This document shows positions 37,441 to 48,788 of a stretch of 64,000 nt of DNA, piece by piece. The translations under genes and the position numbers were made by a program. Under the pieces are notes generated by a model. It ran no database searches, was not told the origin of the DNA, and was given only the letters and a program-made list of their open reading frames with translations. Within the stretch, counting starts at the first letter, position 1, and each line of letters starts with the position of its first letter. The stretch is from Trema orientale (taxonomy: Eukaryota > Streptophyta > Magnoliopsida > Rosales > Cannabaceae): contig JXTC01000038.1 in NCBI GenBank assembly GCA_002914845.1, positions 872,407-936,406 on the forward strand, read 5' to 3'.

Positions 37441-37905
37441 AATTAGTAGGAGTTAGATTTTACAAGTTCTTTTGTGGTAGACGCATTTGTTATTTGATAT
37501 TAATAAAATGATAGTTTTCTTTTATACTCTGAATTTATATTTTATTTTCTTTCTATTTGCAGTTTTGCGTTAAGTTGTGGTTTGGCATAAATGAAAGACT
37601 AAGGTTGATTTATTGGAATCATAAAGTAGGATACGTTGGAAATAGGCATATAAGATCACTTTTCATGTAATTTCTATGCCACACATCCATACTTGATATG
37701 TGTCATTGAGTGTATTAATTTGGTAATCATTGATGTGTTCAGTTGCCTACCTAAATACCACAAAATCCACTTTGATTTCATGTTGATACATAAGATGATC
37801 CGGATTATAATAAGGACTAATTTCTTAACAGACAGCAATAAAGTACATACTCAGGTTTCATTATATAATTATTTCTGGATAACTCATGTAGCCCAAGTGG
37901 GAGAT

Positions 37906-38403
37906 TATTAGGTTTTAATTAATCTGAGCTTACATAGTTAATGAAAATTATATAATACTAGAGCTGTCTAATTAAGTGAGCTATTTAGTGATCTAATTGT
38001 GGGCTCAGGAAATTTCTAATCGGGTATGGGCTTTGTAATGTAGGGACCTTGACCCAATAAGGATTGATGTGGTCTTTATTGGCTGTCAGTATATAAAGAC
38101 ATAACTATTAGAGTTTTGGTCCCTCCAAGCCAAATAAAATGTACGCTCTTCTTCTTTGCCTCTATCAATAGTGAAAGTTCTCATTGAACATACATATAGT
38201 ATTCTGGCTGTAGAAAATCTTCCACCCTCGTGCTCTTAAGAATTCATCGCTTCCGCTCACATGAGCATATCTTTTTTTCTTTCAATAGTTATAGATTCAG
38301 GTTAGTCACAGTTTTTTCTTAACGAATCTTTTCTTGACAATTTGACATAGTAGATAATTTTGGAATTCTATTTGATTTGTTAATCCATAAAGCATGTGTA
38401 ACG
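37906..38403 (+). repeat. 3' LTR of the deleted copia element
   Basis: Begins TATTAGGTTTTAATTAATCTG and ends GCATGTGTAACG, directly followed by the TSD. Shares AGTATATAAAGACATAACTATTA and AAGAATTCATCGCTTCCGCT with the 5' LTR. Confidence 0.9.
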
Positions 38404-38408
38404 TATAT

Positions 38409-39400
38409 TTCTCATAAATTTCTTTCCGAAGACATATTAGTTAATAACTTGAAACATTTGCGCTTAAAAAGTGTTTTAATTTTTTCTTTTGATAACCAAG
38501 AATCGGTCTAATTCTCTTTCTTTGTGCGAAAAAAGATGGGTACATTCAAACCTTTTATCGATCAGTCAAATTATATAATCATACATGATCATATTCTGAT
38601 CTATTTAATAATACGTCGGACATCATATATTTTTCCCTTTTGATTTTCCCGGCCATGCAATGAGGCAATGAAAGTAATTTCCAACATCTAATTTGAATCA
38701 AAACGTAAAGGAAATTCCTTTTAGCGCATACTAATATCGACCGCCAAAAAAGGTTGAGCTCTAAATTAAGCTTATATAATATATATACAGATTTAAAAAT
38801 TGTCAACGGAGTCTATAATCTATCCATATATATAATATATTGGATATATTTTTTTAATATTCCACACACGTGTGGTTTAGTTTTTATAATATTATTGGAA
38901 TTTGCCACACGCAAGTCTATATCGTGTTTGATACCTAAAATTATTTACTAGTCTCGTGATTTTCATTGAAAATTCTAATATATATACTATAGTCTTACAA
39001 CAACCAGACCACAGATACTAAATCGCAGTTTTAATTTGAACAAAAGGAAATATATATGGTGTTATTAACTTATTAGATAGATAGATGCACAAATTAGAGT
39101 ACCATTTTTAATCTACATTTTCCCCCCTTTTTCTCTGCATAATATTTTGGAATTTGGAACTTGATCATCTATTGAGCTTTTGAATATTTGCTTTATAATT
39201 TTCTGACGAAATTCGATTGTAAAGCTAGTGATCGACATTATTGCATGGTGGGTTAGATATATCCGCACATATAGTTTGATCCCTAATTCCTTCATATTAT
39301 CAAGACCCTGAAATGGCTATTATAATTTTCGTCTGGTGTAAATATCTCTTGGTGATAGGCATTCTAATTCAGAGGGTGAAATTGGAATTTTAAGTGAGAA
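38409..39400. other. Gene-free AT-rich DNA
   Basis: No gene or bounded element. Scattered (AT) runs such as TATATATAATATATTGG near 38826. Confidence 0.55.
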
Positions 39401-39409
39401 ATATAAGAA

Positions 39410-39960
39410 TTATGGACTGACGTGGTTTAATCAAAGTCCCTGCTGCCAGGTTGACCAAACTTGCAGACTCATGTGAGACTCTCAAACAACAAAGAGTGAA
39501 AATCTGTTTTGGTCCTGTAGCAAAATAGGAATAAAGGGTTGTGACATAGAAATCTCCGACACAGCCGGATGACTATAGCACAACCCAAACCTAATGGGCA
39601 AGAAAAATATCTGCCCAAATCAAGAAGCTACCCCGGATATGTACTTGGACATTAAGGAAATGACGCTATAAATGGGGGTGGGCTGATGGCAGAAAGGAGG
39701 CAAGTGGAAGTAAGTGGGCTCTTACCACCATCAAAGTCACTTGTGAAGCCAATACTCAATCACAAAATCAAAACAAGTCAGATCAGCCTCACCAGTCAAA
39801 TACACTGTCGTTTGTTGAGACCACTTGAGGCTTAGGGTTTCCCCTCAGTCCATACTCTGTATTTTTCACTAAGAAATGGTCTGATAACAGAGAGAGAAAC
39901 CAAGCTTAGAGCTGTGGTCCAGCTCAATACAAACGACGTCACAAGGTTACTATTTTACCT
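39410..39960. mobile_element. Possible LTR fragment (gypsy-like)
   Basis: A GC-richer island. It has a TATA-like GCTATAAATGGGGG at about 39665-39678, then TTAGGGTTTCCCCTCAGTCC, CTGTATTTTTCACTAAGAAATGG and ACGACGTCACAAGGTTACTATTTTACC. This layout is typical of plant gypsy LTR R/U5 regions. No second LTR, primer site or TSD was found, so the call is tentative. Confidence 0.3.
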
Positions 39961-41185
39961 ATCATGATTTAAATGTTGCCCTCGAACCCAAATGTAAATT
40001 TAGAGAAAGAGAAAAAGATCACGTAATTAGGAAAAGATAAATTGGCTATAGGTATTTTCCATGAGAAAAACTAATCCGCTATTAAAAAAGCATATAGGCT
40101 TTTACAACGACGAATATATCATGTGCATTTTCATCGCATAAAATATTGTTAACCACGAAAGCCATGAAAAAAAAAGGAAAGAACGAATATCCAACAACAA
40201 ATGATGACAAAACATTAGATGATTGACAGTTCAACTAATGAAAGCTTCAGCAACAATTAATGCATTCAACTCCAAAGACTGAATATTTTAGGCCAACATA
40301 CTTTTTGGTATTTTTCAAAACACCATTAACTGAGTAAGGTCTTCTAGATTATATAGTACACAGCAGGTCTTCCGCAGAGATTATATTGTCGGCATATATT
40401 CTTCCAAAACTAAAACAAAGAAGCTTCATATTTTATTTGATGGAAGGTGCAAAAGCTTATTTAATGGAAGTTAAGAAGTTACAAACTTTTGTAACATGAG
40501 ATTTCTCAACTTTAATTTAAAATCATGTTTTATTTACGAGTACTCTCAATTTAGTTGCAAATTTCTTTTAGTAATATTTTTAAAAATCCAATATCATAAA
40601 GTTTCATTGATTATTGAGTTCAATATATTTGTGAGGTTCTAACAGAAATACATGATTAGAATGCCAAAAATTGAAAAAAAAAAAAAATCTCACATGATTT
40701 AAATTATTTGGAAAAATTTACCTTAATTACCTGATTGGTTATTTCAAGCATGAGATTTCTCAGTGATATTTTTCTAAATAAATATGAGATTCTTAAAAGC
40801 TCATAAAGGATTTTTCAAAAAAATTTGGCAGGGTCGGAATTTTTCAATTTTTTTTTGAAATTTGACCAAATAAAATCAAATTTCCTCTAGATTTGTTGGG
40901 GTGATTTCCTCTAATTTCCTCATCAGAGGAACAGATATGAAAAAAATTAGAGTATTGCTTATTACTCCACCCAACTGATTACTATAATCGTCATTTTCTT
41001 TATTCTAATTTGTATCACTTAGTTTTTTTTAATTTATTTATTTTAGTTGTCCTACTCAAATCAATTTTAAAGGAGAATTTTTTTCTATTGAAAGTATAGT
41101 TAGCAAAGTATAAAAGATGTTGTTAACCTTAATTCATGTTGAAATATTCTTTTTTTTTTTAAGAGAAATTTAGGTGAATGGCCAA
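39961..41185. other. Gene-free DNA
   Basis: AT-rich with short A/T tracts. No coding potential and no element with recognisable ends. Confidence 0.55.
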
Positions 41186-41189
41186 TATT

Positions 41190-41430
41190 TTAAATTTGAG
41201 TAGATATCCACTTTTAAAATTTTATATATAAATATCCAAGTATATATATTTTTACACTTAATAGATAAATATATCTACTAATTTCAATTAATGTACTGAG
41301 TATATAAATTTTTATGCTTGGTATATAATATTTTACATTTGGTATATAAATATATATACCAGATATTTTGCTATAACATTTAAAAAACGGTTATTTACTT
41401 AAATTAGGCCTAAAATTTGGTCATTCTGCT
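41190..41430 (+). repeat. Dispersed repeat, paired with 57965-58214
   Basis: Shares long near-identical stretches, in opposite orientation, with 57965-58214: ACTTTTAAAATTTTATA, ATATATTTTTACACTT, GATAAA.ATATCTAC, TTTTGCTATAACATTT and CCTAAAATTTGGTCAT. Non-coding; probably a MITE or a fragment of a larger element. Confidence 0.8.
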
Positions 41431-41839
41431 ATAAGACCCTTTTTTTAGTGTCAATTTAAAAAATGACCGTTTTCTACACCTATTTAATACTTAATCATTT
41501 TACAATTTTATTTTGATAAATGGTCATTTTTTAGTTGATCTATTTTTTCTAAAGTAAATTAATTTTTTAAAAAATAAATTATTTTTCAAAACATAGATCA
41601 ATATATTTTGATATACTAAATATGAAAAAATCTATTTTTTAAATAATTTTCAAAATTCTGTTATTTTTAAGGGTATTTGAAAAACAGTCATTTTGCAAAC
41701 TATGATCCAAAATTCGGCCATTTAGCTCAAAAGCCCTTCTTAAAATGTGGTATTGGCTAATTATCCCAAAAAGAAGACGATTATTGAATAGAAGCCCAAA
41801 AGAGCCTAACTTTTAGAGAAAAAGACATGAGTAGGTCTA

Positions 41840-42001
41840 TTTTTTCTTTCTTAAAGAAAAAAATGGGGCTTTATTAACGACCTCCACAAATTACAAATAA
41901 AGAAAAGTAACTCACGTACCATGTGAGTTAAACTCCCAACCCAGTACCCAATTCTCATCCCACCCTATCCCACTCCACCCACTAAGTTAGCCGCAGTGAG
42001 C
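41840..42001 (-). mobile_element. SINE, 3' part, with 19-bp TSD
   Basis: Flanked by AAAGACATGAGTAGGTCTA (41821-41839) and the same with one change (42002-42020), a 19-bp target-site duplication. On the minus strand the body (GGGTGGGATGAGAATTGGGTA, TATTTGTAATTTGTGGAGGTC, TTAATAAAGCCCC then a poly-A-like end) is the body of the SINE family at 22.6-23.1 kb. The tRNA-like head is diverged or missing. Confidence 0.85.
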
Positions 42002-42020
42002 AAAGACATGAGTAGGACTA

Positions 42021-43282
42021 ATTTTGGCCGAAATGAACTTTTTTTTGTAAAATGACAATTTTAAGAGTATTAAGAACATTTGGTTATGGTTACGATCTTT
42101 TTGACAATGAAAGATTTTTTATGATCAAGAAACTCTTGATTATAGGTCAAAACATTCTTGACATTCTTAAAAATATTATTTCCAAAACAATTCACAAAAA
42201 AAGTCATTTTGGGCCAATGCAGTCCTATCCATGTCTTTTTTCTACTGTTTTGGGCCTTCATTAACTTTCATAGCCAATGTGGTATGGTTTTGTTATTTAA
42301 GTTGCACCTAAATTATTGAAGAACTTTACACCTAGTACCTGTTCTTGTGCACTATATTTCGTAAATACCTGTTTTTAAATTTTGTTTCAACAATACCCGT
42401 TTTCAGTGTACATTTCATTTGTAAAATATATGTGGCATAGGTTTTTTAATGTAGGCTTTATATATGGTTTATATTTACTTTGTAAATTTATACTATAGTA
42501 TACACTTTAAAATATATATCAATTTTTAGATGTAATTTTTATGCATAAAATGTATAACGCGGTATACATTCTATCTATAAAATACCCGTGGTTTATATTT
42601 CTCAAAAAATAGGTATTTATGAAATAAAAAATAGAAAATAGATATCATGAAAATGTGCCTAGTAAAATGGGTATTTATGAACTTTTCCCTCGGAATTGCC
42701 ACCATCTCTCAATATTGTTGTATCATTTATAAATATATCATTAGTCCATTTATTTATTTATTTGCCTGAAAAATCAGTAGCCTCATATAAGATTATGTCA
42801 ATCCGAAGCACGGGACCAAAAAGAAAGGAGGCCAAATTGGGATGGAGACAAAAAATTATTTTCCTAAGGAACAGAAAACTCAAGACCGAACCGAAAAAAA
42901 AAAAGGAAAGAAAGAAAACATATTTATACATTATCTGGTTCTTACCTGCCTGAAGAGACGTGTCAATGACGACGAGACCGAAAAAAAAGTGTTGGTACGA
43001 AAATTGACATGAATGGATGGCTGAACATAAAACAAAAGGGAAAAAAAAAAAAAAACTAAACCATAATCCTGAGAAAGAGATGCACAGCCAAATTAAATCG
43101 ATGGACAGGGAGAAATGAAAATTAAATATGGCATTTACTTGCACATATTTATTTTGTATAATTGTTATATCATATCAATATGCTTTGCAGATGCAGGACC
43201 CCTTTCTTTCTTCTTCTTCTATAGAATTTTTCTCCATCTTTTTGTAACCCTTATCTCTATAAATTTCTAACCCACTAAAGTA
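42021..43282. other. Gene-free DNA, possible MITE at about 42300-42690
   Basis: No gene. The stretch 42300-42690 repeats phrases such as AATACCCGT and TTATGAACTTTTCC in both orientations, suggesting a TIR element, but the ends and TSD could not be settled. A-runs at 42896-42904 and 43040-43055. Confidence 0.4.
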
Positions 43283-43612
43283 GATCTCTCTCCCGATGAA
43301 GATTTAATTTTCTTTTATATTTTTATTTTAATAAATCATTCAGCATATGTAAAGGTAATTGTACTATAAATTTAGATTTATGAATATTTTTTCCTACATG
43401 ATTCTATAATTCTGTATATATGGGTTATATTCGTTTTTACTGTTTTTGATCTCTCTCCTAGTAGGGATTTAATTTTCTTTTATATTTTCATTTTAATAAA
43501 TCATTCTACATATGTAAAGATAGTTGAACCATAAATCTAGATTTAGGAATATTTTGTCCTATATGATTCTAGATCTGTACATATAAGTCTCATTCTTTTT
43601 TTGTTTTTGTGT
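43283..43612. repeat. Tandem duplication, unit 165 bp, two copies
   Basis: GATCTCTCTCC at 43283 recurs at 43448. Both units share GATTTAATTTTCTTTTATATTTT, TTTTAATAAATCATTC and CATATGTAAAG. Non-coding. Confidence 0.88.
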
Positions 43613-44010
43613 GTGTTTTGTTGATATACTTCTAGATTTGAAGCTTCTGGGATCCAAAGTTGGAAGATTTTATTTTGTCAAAGATCACTTTTTTCCAGAA
43701 GATTCATCCTTGTATCAGTCGAATGAATTAACTCTCTAGTGGTGAAGGACAATTCGAACGAGCCAATGAGATATCTTATGTGGAGCTCTGATATGTCCTT
43801 TGCAGATTTATAAGCATATCATTTATATATATTTTGTGCATAATCTATTCCTCCCTGTTTGTCAATAAGATTTTAGTTTGGTTGACTAATATTCATTGGT
43901 ATGTATTATTTGTGATCTGATCTTTCTATAAGATTTGTGATTGTATTGCTGTTATTGATTAATGAAATTCATCTTTTGATTAAAAGAAAAACAAAAACAA
44001 AAAAAAGCTT
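43613..44010 (+). mobile_element. Possible LINE/retroposon 3' end
   Basis: Ends ...TGCTGTTATTGATTAATGAAATTCATCTTTTGATT followed by an A-rich tail (about 43981-44008, AAAAGAAAAACAAAAACAAAAA). This resembles the 3'UTR and tail of plant L1 elements. The tandem duplication just upstream could be its 5' portion. No coding similarity was found. Confidence 0.4.
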
Positions 44011-45120
44011 GCAGACAACATTTATTTGAAAAGCTATGTATGAACATATACTAGCTATATGACAAAAAGAACGTAGTGTAGTCATATCCATAATGTTTAA
44101 CTATTTTTAAACATACAATAAATGAAATATATATGCAACTAATCATATTTAGATATCTCCTTTTTAATTTCTGAGATTTAATGTATTTTCTGAGAAAGAT
44201 GCTTTAGAACAGAACAATTTCTCACGGATGAATCGTAGTAAAAGTGAAGCTACTGCCACCAAATCCATATTTATTAACCCAGCGAATAATTTGATATTAG
44301 AAATTAGAGGTTATTTTTCTTAACATAACATAAATAATCTCGGTGTTTATGGAATCTTTTTTTTTTTTGGTTAACATAAACATTTGAAAATTAGTACTTC
44401 TAAATTAAAAAATAAACCTTATTTAAATCATAAACACGTCCAAAATAAAGCTGGCCGCGCGGCCACCGGCTGGTCCAATTTCATTTTTTCCCCGGTAGTT
44501 GATAGACTCCCTTGGGATTGGAATAAATAGCAGATTCAATATGAAATTGAAAAAATAGAAAAGTCAGTTTTTATTCTATTTTATTTTTTTGCTGAAGGAT
44601 AAGAATTCGTATTTTGTTGTGTTAGCAGGCTTAGCGTGCCTCTAATATAGCGGTCTAGAGTTCTTTTTTTCTCACCTTAATGTCAAAAGGAAAAAAAAAT
44701 CGTATTTTGTTGTTACTTGTCTGAAGTCTTTATACAACATACACATAAACCCTGATTTGCTTCTAACTAGAATACATCTATAAAGGTAGGATAAATGTTC
44801 TTAGAAATTCTGCCACACTTTTTGATTAAAAGCTTAATTAGTTGAGCTAATTAATTCATATATCATCATCTAAAGATACGTGGCTTCTTGTATATGTATA
44901 TAGTTCATCGGTATTAATTTTTTTTTTTAAATATAGAGTAGTACTTTCTCCTTGGTTCCTGTATGCACTGATCATACAAATTTTTCACATTTTAAAAAGA
45001 TACAAATTGGTTAGTATTACTTTTTTTTTTTTTTTTGGTAATACTTCATTATGTTACAAAATTGCATTAATTATGGATGAACTTACATGTGTATTGTTGT
45101 TTAATTTTTTCACCTATTAA
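44011..45120. other. Gene-free DNA
   Basis: AT-rich. One short GC patch GCTGGCCGCGCGGCCACCGGC (44451-44471) is a near-perfect palindrome. No gene or bounded element. Confidence 0.5.
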
Positions 45121-45140
45121 TAAATTTTTCGTGTGTAATT

Positions 45141-45339
45141 TTTTTTTTTAAAGTGAGGCTTAACTAATGACCTCCACTTATTACAAATTAAAAGAAAATA
45201 CCTATTACTACCCAATCTCCATCTCACCCCACCCCATTAGGGATAATAGGTTTTCACGCCTACTCTTAGTGTGACTCGAACCTAATACCAAGATTCTAGG
45301 TAGTGAGTACTCTTACCACTTGAGCCAACTCACTTTGTC
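45141..45339 (-). mobile_element. Full-length tRNA-derived SINE, 17-bp TSD
   Basis: On the minus strand: A box TGGCTCAAGTGG (45327-45316), B box GGTTCGAGTC (45282-45273), body GAAAACCTATTATCCCTAATGG, TTTAATTTGTAATAAGTGGAGG, ending in an A tail at the left end. Direct repeats ATTTTTCGTGTGTAATT (45124-45140) and ATTTTTCGTGTGAAATT (45340-45356) flank it. This defines the family's full length, about 190-200 bp. Confidence 0.93.
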
Positions 45340-45503
45340 ATTTTTCGTGTGAAATTACATTAGTTTTGTGCAAATTTACATCCATGCTGCTATATGTTAC
45401 TATAAAGTGGAATAAGACCAATTCCGAGAGCAGTACTACACATTTATAAATGATATTGAGTGTATAGCATATGAATAATTGAATATATTACATATATATA
45501 TAT

Positions 45504-45744
45504 GGGCACCAATCCAGTAGGTATTTTTTTTTTTTACCTATGCATAGGTATCAATTTGGCCAATAAAAAATTTTTTTGCACATTTTTTTATATTAAAAAA
45601 TAGAAGAGAGAAAAAGCATTAATGATGCACGTGCTTTCATGTATCTCATTTTAGCCGTTAGATCATTGTTAGATGATAATCCAACAGCTAGAAAAAAAAT
45701 ACCTACACATAGGTAAAAAAAAAAAACCTACCAGGTTGGCAACC
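45504..45744. mobile_element. MITE with about 45-bp TIRs in an (AT)n target
   Basis: The left end GGGCACCAATCCAGTAGGT and right end CCTACCAGGTTGGCAACC are inverted repeats that continue through ACCTATGCATAGGTATC versus ACCTACACATAGGT. TATATATAT flanks both sides (45495-45503, 45745-45753), consistent with a 9-bp duplication although the simple-sequence target makes this weak. Confidence 0.75.
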
Positions 45745-45753
45745 TATATATAT

Positions 45754-46869
45754 ATATATAAATATATGTAATGTATGAGAAGCCGACAAATGGGATTCCT
45801 ACTGTTTCTTGCGAGGAGGACAAATTTCATTTATATATATAGACTTGGAATATTGCCATATATTCATTCATCAATTTGCTATTTTTCATTGTTGTTTCAT
45901 CAATGGAAACCTTGGACATGCATAAAGAATTGATCTAAAAAAGGAATCCATGCACGAAAAAAAAAAAGAAAAAAAAAAGCATAAAACGTCCAAGTTACAA
46001 GGAATCATAGGGGCAACTGTTTCCAGGCTAGGAGTCACCCTTATAATAACATTTTTCTTACGTTCTTTTTTTTTTTTTTTCCCTATTACAATTTTATACC
46101 TTTTCTTTATTACTTTGTATGATTTCTCTGAATATTGTAGGTCCATTGACAAAGGCCATAATGCATATACCTTCTAATTATTCCCCTCTGGCTGCTAAAC
46201 GGAGAAACATGCAAACAATAAATCAACAAAGAATAAATAAATTATCCATAGTTTCCAACCTTTGAAAAGTTTAACATGTAGCTAGCTTGTATATATTGGA
46301 TTTGCAAAAGCACAAAGTTTGCACGGTAATTAATAAAATGATTTTAAGTATACGCGTTGATATTAATAACCTCTATAATGATATTCTCTCTACATGATCA
46401 ATTCATACGAGAGCTTGAAACCATCCTCATATGTATATGAATCATACAATCACAAGGCCATTATTTATAGAATAATATTCCTATATATAATAGTTCATTT
46501 CCAATCAATTTCCATTCATTTTGGTTCCTTTTAATTCTGAAGTACATTTAATCTTGATTCTTAAGAGGAGAGAGAAATATTCAAAAGTCCAAGCTAGCTA
46601 GTCCTATATGGTTCATTAGTTCTTGCCAAAACCAACCCTATAAAGTCATGTGTATATATATACTACCATCACTCTAGCGGCCCATAGAATACCTATATAA
46701 TTAATTACTACCTCCAACTTGATTTTTGTTTTTCTTTTTTCTTTATCAAGTAAAGTCCCACTTGGTTTGGACCGTTTATTGCCTGATCCAATAATTAGAG
46801 AATTCCATAACACCGTAACCTAGGCCGAGTCCCACATTATCCACCCCTTATTTAAAGCTTAAACTACGT
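45754..46869. other. Upstream region of the WRKY gene
   Basis: No gene. T run at 46066-46080. No canonical W-box (TTGACC/T) was noticed in the proximal 900 bases, so WRKY autoregulation is not supported by what I see. Confidence 0.45.
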
Positions 46870-46878
46870 TATAAATAT
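46870..46878 (+). promoter_or_regulatory. Probable TATA box of the WRKY gene
   Basis: TATAAATAT, about 267 bases upstream of the ATG, consistent with a leader near 230 bases. The leader contains a (CTTCTC)n-like pyrimidine tract at 46968-47010, a common feature of plant 5'UTRs. Confidence 0.5.
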
Positions 46879-47136
46879 ATATATTTTAATGGGTATTTGC
46901 TTGCACGTCCCTAATAAACAACACACTTATCTATCTGTCAACATGACGGCCCATATTAAACCCCTCCGGCCTCCGTCTCCTTCTCCTTCTCCTTCTCCTT
47001 CCCCAACCCCCACTCACTCTCTCCTCCTTCCAATCTCTCTCTTTTTCATTTTCCAGGCTAACCCCAAATTAACAAAATAAAAATAAAAATAAAATCAAGG
47101 GTCCAGATTCACGTACGTTATCAGTAGTTCCTGATC

Positions 47137-48788
47137 ATGGACCGTCGATTTCATACCAAGCCATTTGTTGACGCCGAACCCATATCGGAAAATGGCCCGG
47201 ACTCGCCATCCTCGGGGGACGACATGGTCAAAACGACGACCACGTTTGAGCCATCACCCAAGAAAAGGTTAGCCACTTGGCCCTTCTGAAACTTTTTTTT
47301 TTAAATTTTTATTTTGTGAAAAAATCTTTTGGGAAATTGATCCTTTTGGGGTGTTTTCTGAAAACGTGGTCAGTAAAAGGGGAGTGCAGAAACGGGTTGT
47401 GTCAGTGCCGATCGGTGACGTGGAGGGATCTAAGAGCAAAGGGGAGGCGTATCCGCCGTCCGATTCGTGGGCCTGGAGGAAGTACGGCCAAAAGCCCATC
47501 AAGGGATCCCCTTATCCCAGGTATGGAGTCTGATTTTTTTGCTACTTACAATTTCTTTTTAACAGCTCAACTAAGGTTTATCCTTTTTTCTTTCCCTGCT
47601 TGAATTGGAAAAAAAAAAAATTCCCAAATAACGATGCGTGCTAACTTGAGCTGGGTGCTCCGGCGCACGTTAACGCTTGCGTTTATAATCGCCGCCGGGA
47701 ATGTGTGTCTCGGGGAGTTTTGAGTGATCTGGTTTTTGGATTTTCATTGTTTATTACAGACACCACTCAGGGGGTTAGTTTAGGAAGGCGTCTGCATCTG
47801 TCTGGGGGCGGCTCGGCTAAAATGCGCTTGAGGGGGAGTTGTTGGGAACGTTGCATGTGTTCCACTCTCCAACGCAACGTGTGTGAATAACGCTCCATCC
47901 CAAACGCCATTACGCCACCGAATCTTGTTCGCCCCCCAATTTTCACGTGTAGAAATTTAGGAAAAGACAACGCCTCCAGTCCAAACCCAATCCCCCCAAA
48001 CACCCCATATTATATAGATAAATGTGGAGCGTGGGAACCACGCGCAATGGTTGGTTGTACTACTTATTAACTGTTGTAGAGTACTAACTTCCCCAGTTTG
48101 GATTATCCTCCCTAATTAAAAAGACATTTAATATTTTTAATATTTATTTCTTTTTGATAATTTTCTTTAATTATTAATATATATATATATATATATTTTT
48201 TTTTTCTTTTACAGGGGATATTATCGATGTAGTAGTTCCAAGGGGTGCCCGGCGAGAAAACAAGTGGAGAGAAGCCGTGTGGACCCCACAAGGCTCATAA
48301 TCACCTACGCTTGCGACCACAACCATCCGATCCCCACCAAATCACACTCATCCACTACTACTGCTGCAGCAGCCGCCACTGCCGCCGCCTCCGCCGCTAC
48401 AGCTGCCACGTCAGCCAACTCCGGGGCCGACGGAGTCCAGGACAATGAGATAGCGGTCTTCTCAGGCCAAACCGACCTCGACCTCAGCGACGGATCGGAG
48501 GTGCTGCTCAGCGGCTGCGGCTACCACCGACACCACCAGTGGTTCGACGACGACGACGTCGTCTCGACGGCGGTCGTACTGGAGAGCCCGCTTTTCGAGG
48601 GAGGAGGAGGTGGCTACGCGGTCGGCGACGTTTCGATGGCGGTGAGCGGCGAGGACGAGTCTCTGTTCGCCGATCTGGGAGAGTTGCCGGAGTGCTCGGT
48701 GGTGTTCCGGCGGAGGATCGTCGAACCGGACGAGCAGAACCGGAGGTGTAGCTTGAGCGCGGTTCCCTGCTGCGGCAGTACAGGATAG
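47137..48788 (+). CDS. WRKY transcription factor, group IIe (WRKY69/65-like)
   Basis: Exons 47137-47267, 47374-47520 and 48215-48788 (AAAAG|GTTAGC..GTCAG|T and CCCAG|GTATGG..TTACAG|GGG) give 283 residues. Before the DNA-binding domain is the group IIe lead-in [19 protein letters not shown]. The domain has WRKYGQK and a C-X5-C-X23-H-X-H zinc finger (CSSSKGC ... DHNH). The second intron splits the domain at the conserved Arg (YPR|GYYRC). The C-terminal half is GC-rich and low-complexity, with an Ala/Thr run ([13 protein letters not shown]), acidic DDDDV, a Gly run and [20 protein letters not shown], a probable activation region conserved in WRKY69. It acts in the nucleus on W-box (TTGAC) DNA. 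From memory, WRKY69 (At3g58710) sits next to an RPL11 gene in Arabidopsis; here the RPL11 gene is 33 kb away. Intact. Confidence 0.95.
48176..48196. repeat. (AT)n microsatellite in WRKY intron 2
   Basis: About ten AT units followed by a T run, 20 bases before the acceptor of exon 3. The run may act as part of the polypyrimidine region. Confidence 0.85.

Larger units (their letters stand above)
34336..38403 (+). mobile_element. Internally deleted Ty1/copia element with TSD TATAT and a nested LTR
   Basis: Flanked by perfect 5-bp repeats TATAT (34331-34335 and 38404-38408). The LTRs are 34336-34729 and 37906-38403. A primer site TGGTACCAGAGC (34732-34743; one mismatch to the initiator Met-tRNA primer sequence) follows the 5' LTR, and a polypurine tract AAGTGGGAGA (37895-37904) precedes the 3' LTR. 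Almost all of gag-pol is gone: only a leader with a GC-rich minisatellite, a short stretch at 35580-35824 and the last 30-odd codons of pol (to 37440) remain, separated by another element's LTR (35825-37336). Confidence 0.92.

Noticed and set aside
42758..43144. 128-codon minus-strand frame (Phe-rich)
   Set aside because: Its residues come from poly-T/TTTC tracts; no domain, no splice or promoter support.
45886..46177. Overlapping frames on both strands near 46 kb
   Set aside because: Lys/Phe runs from A- and T-tracts on opposite strands; no gene evidence.
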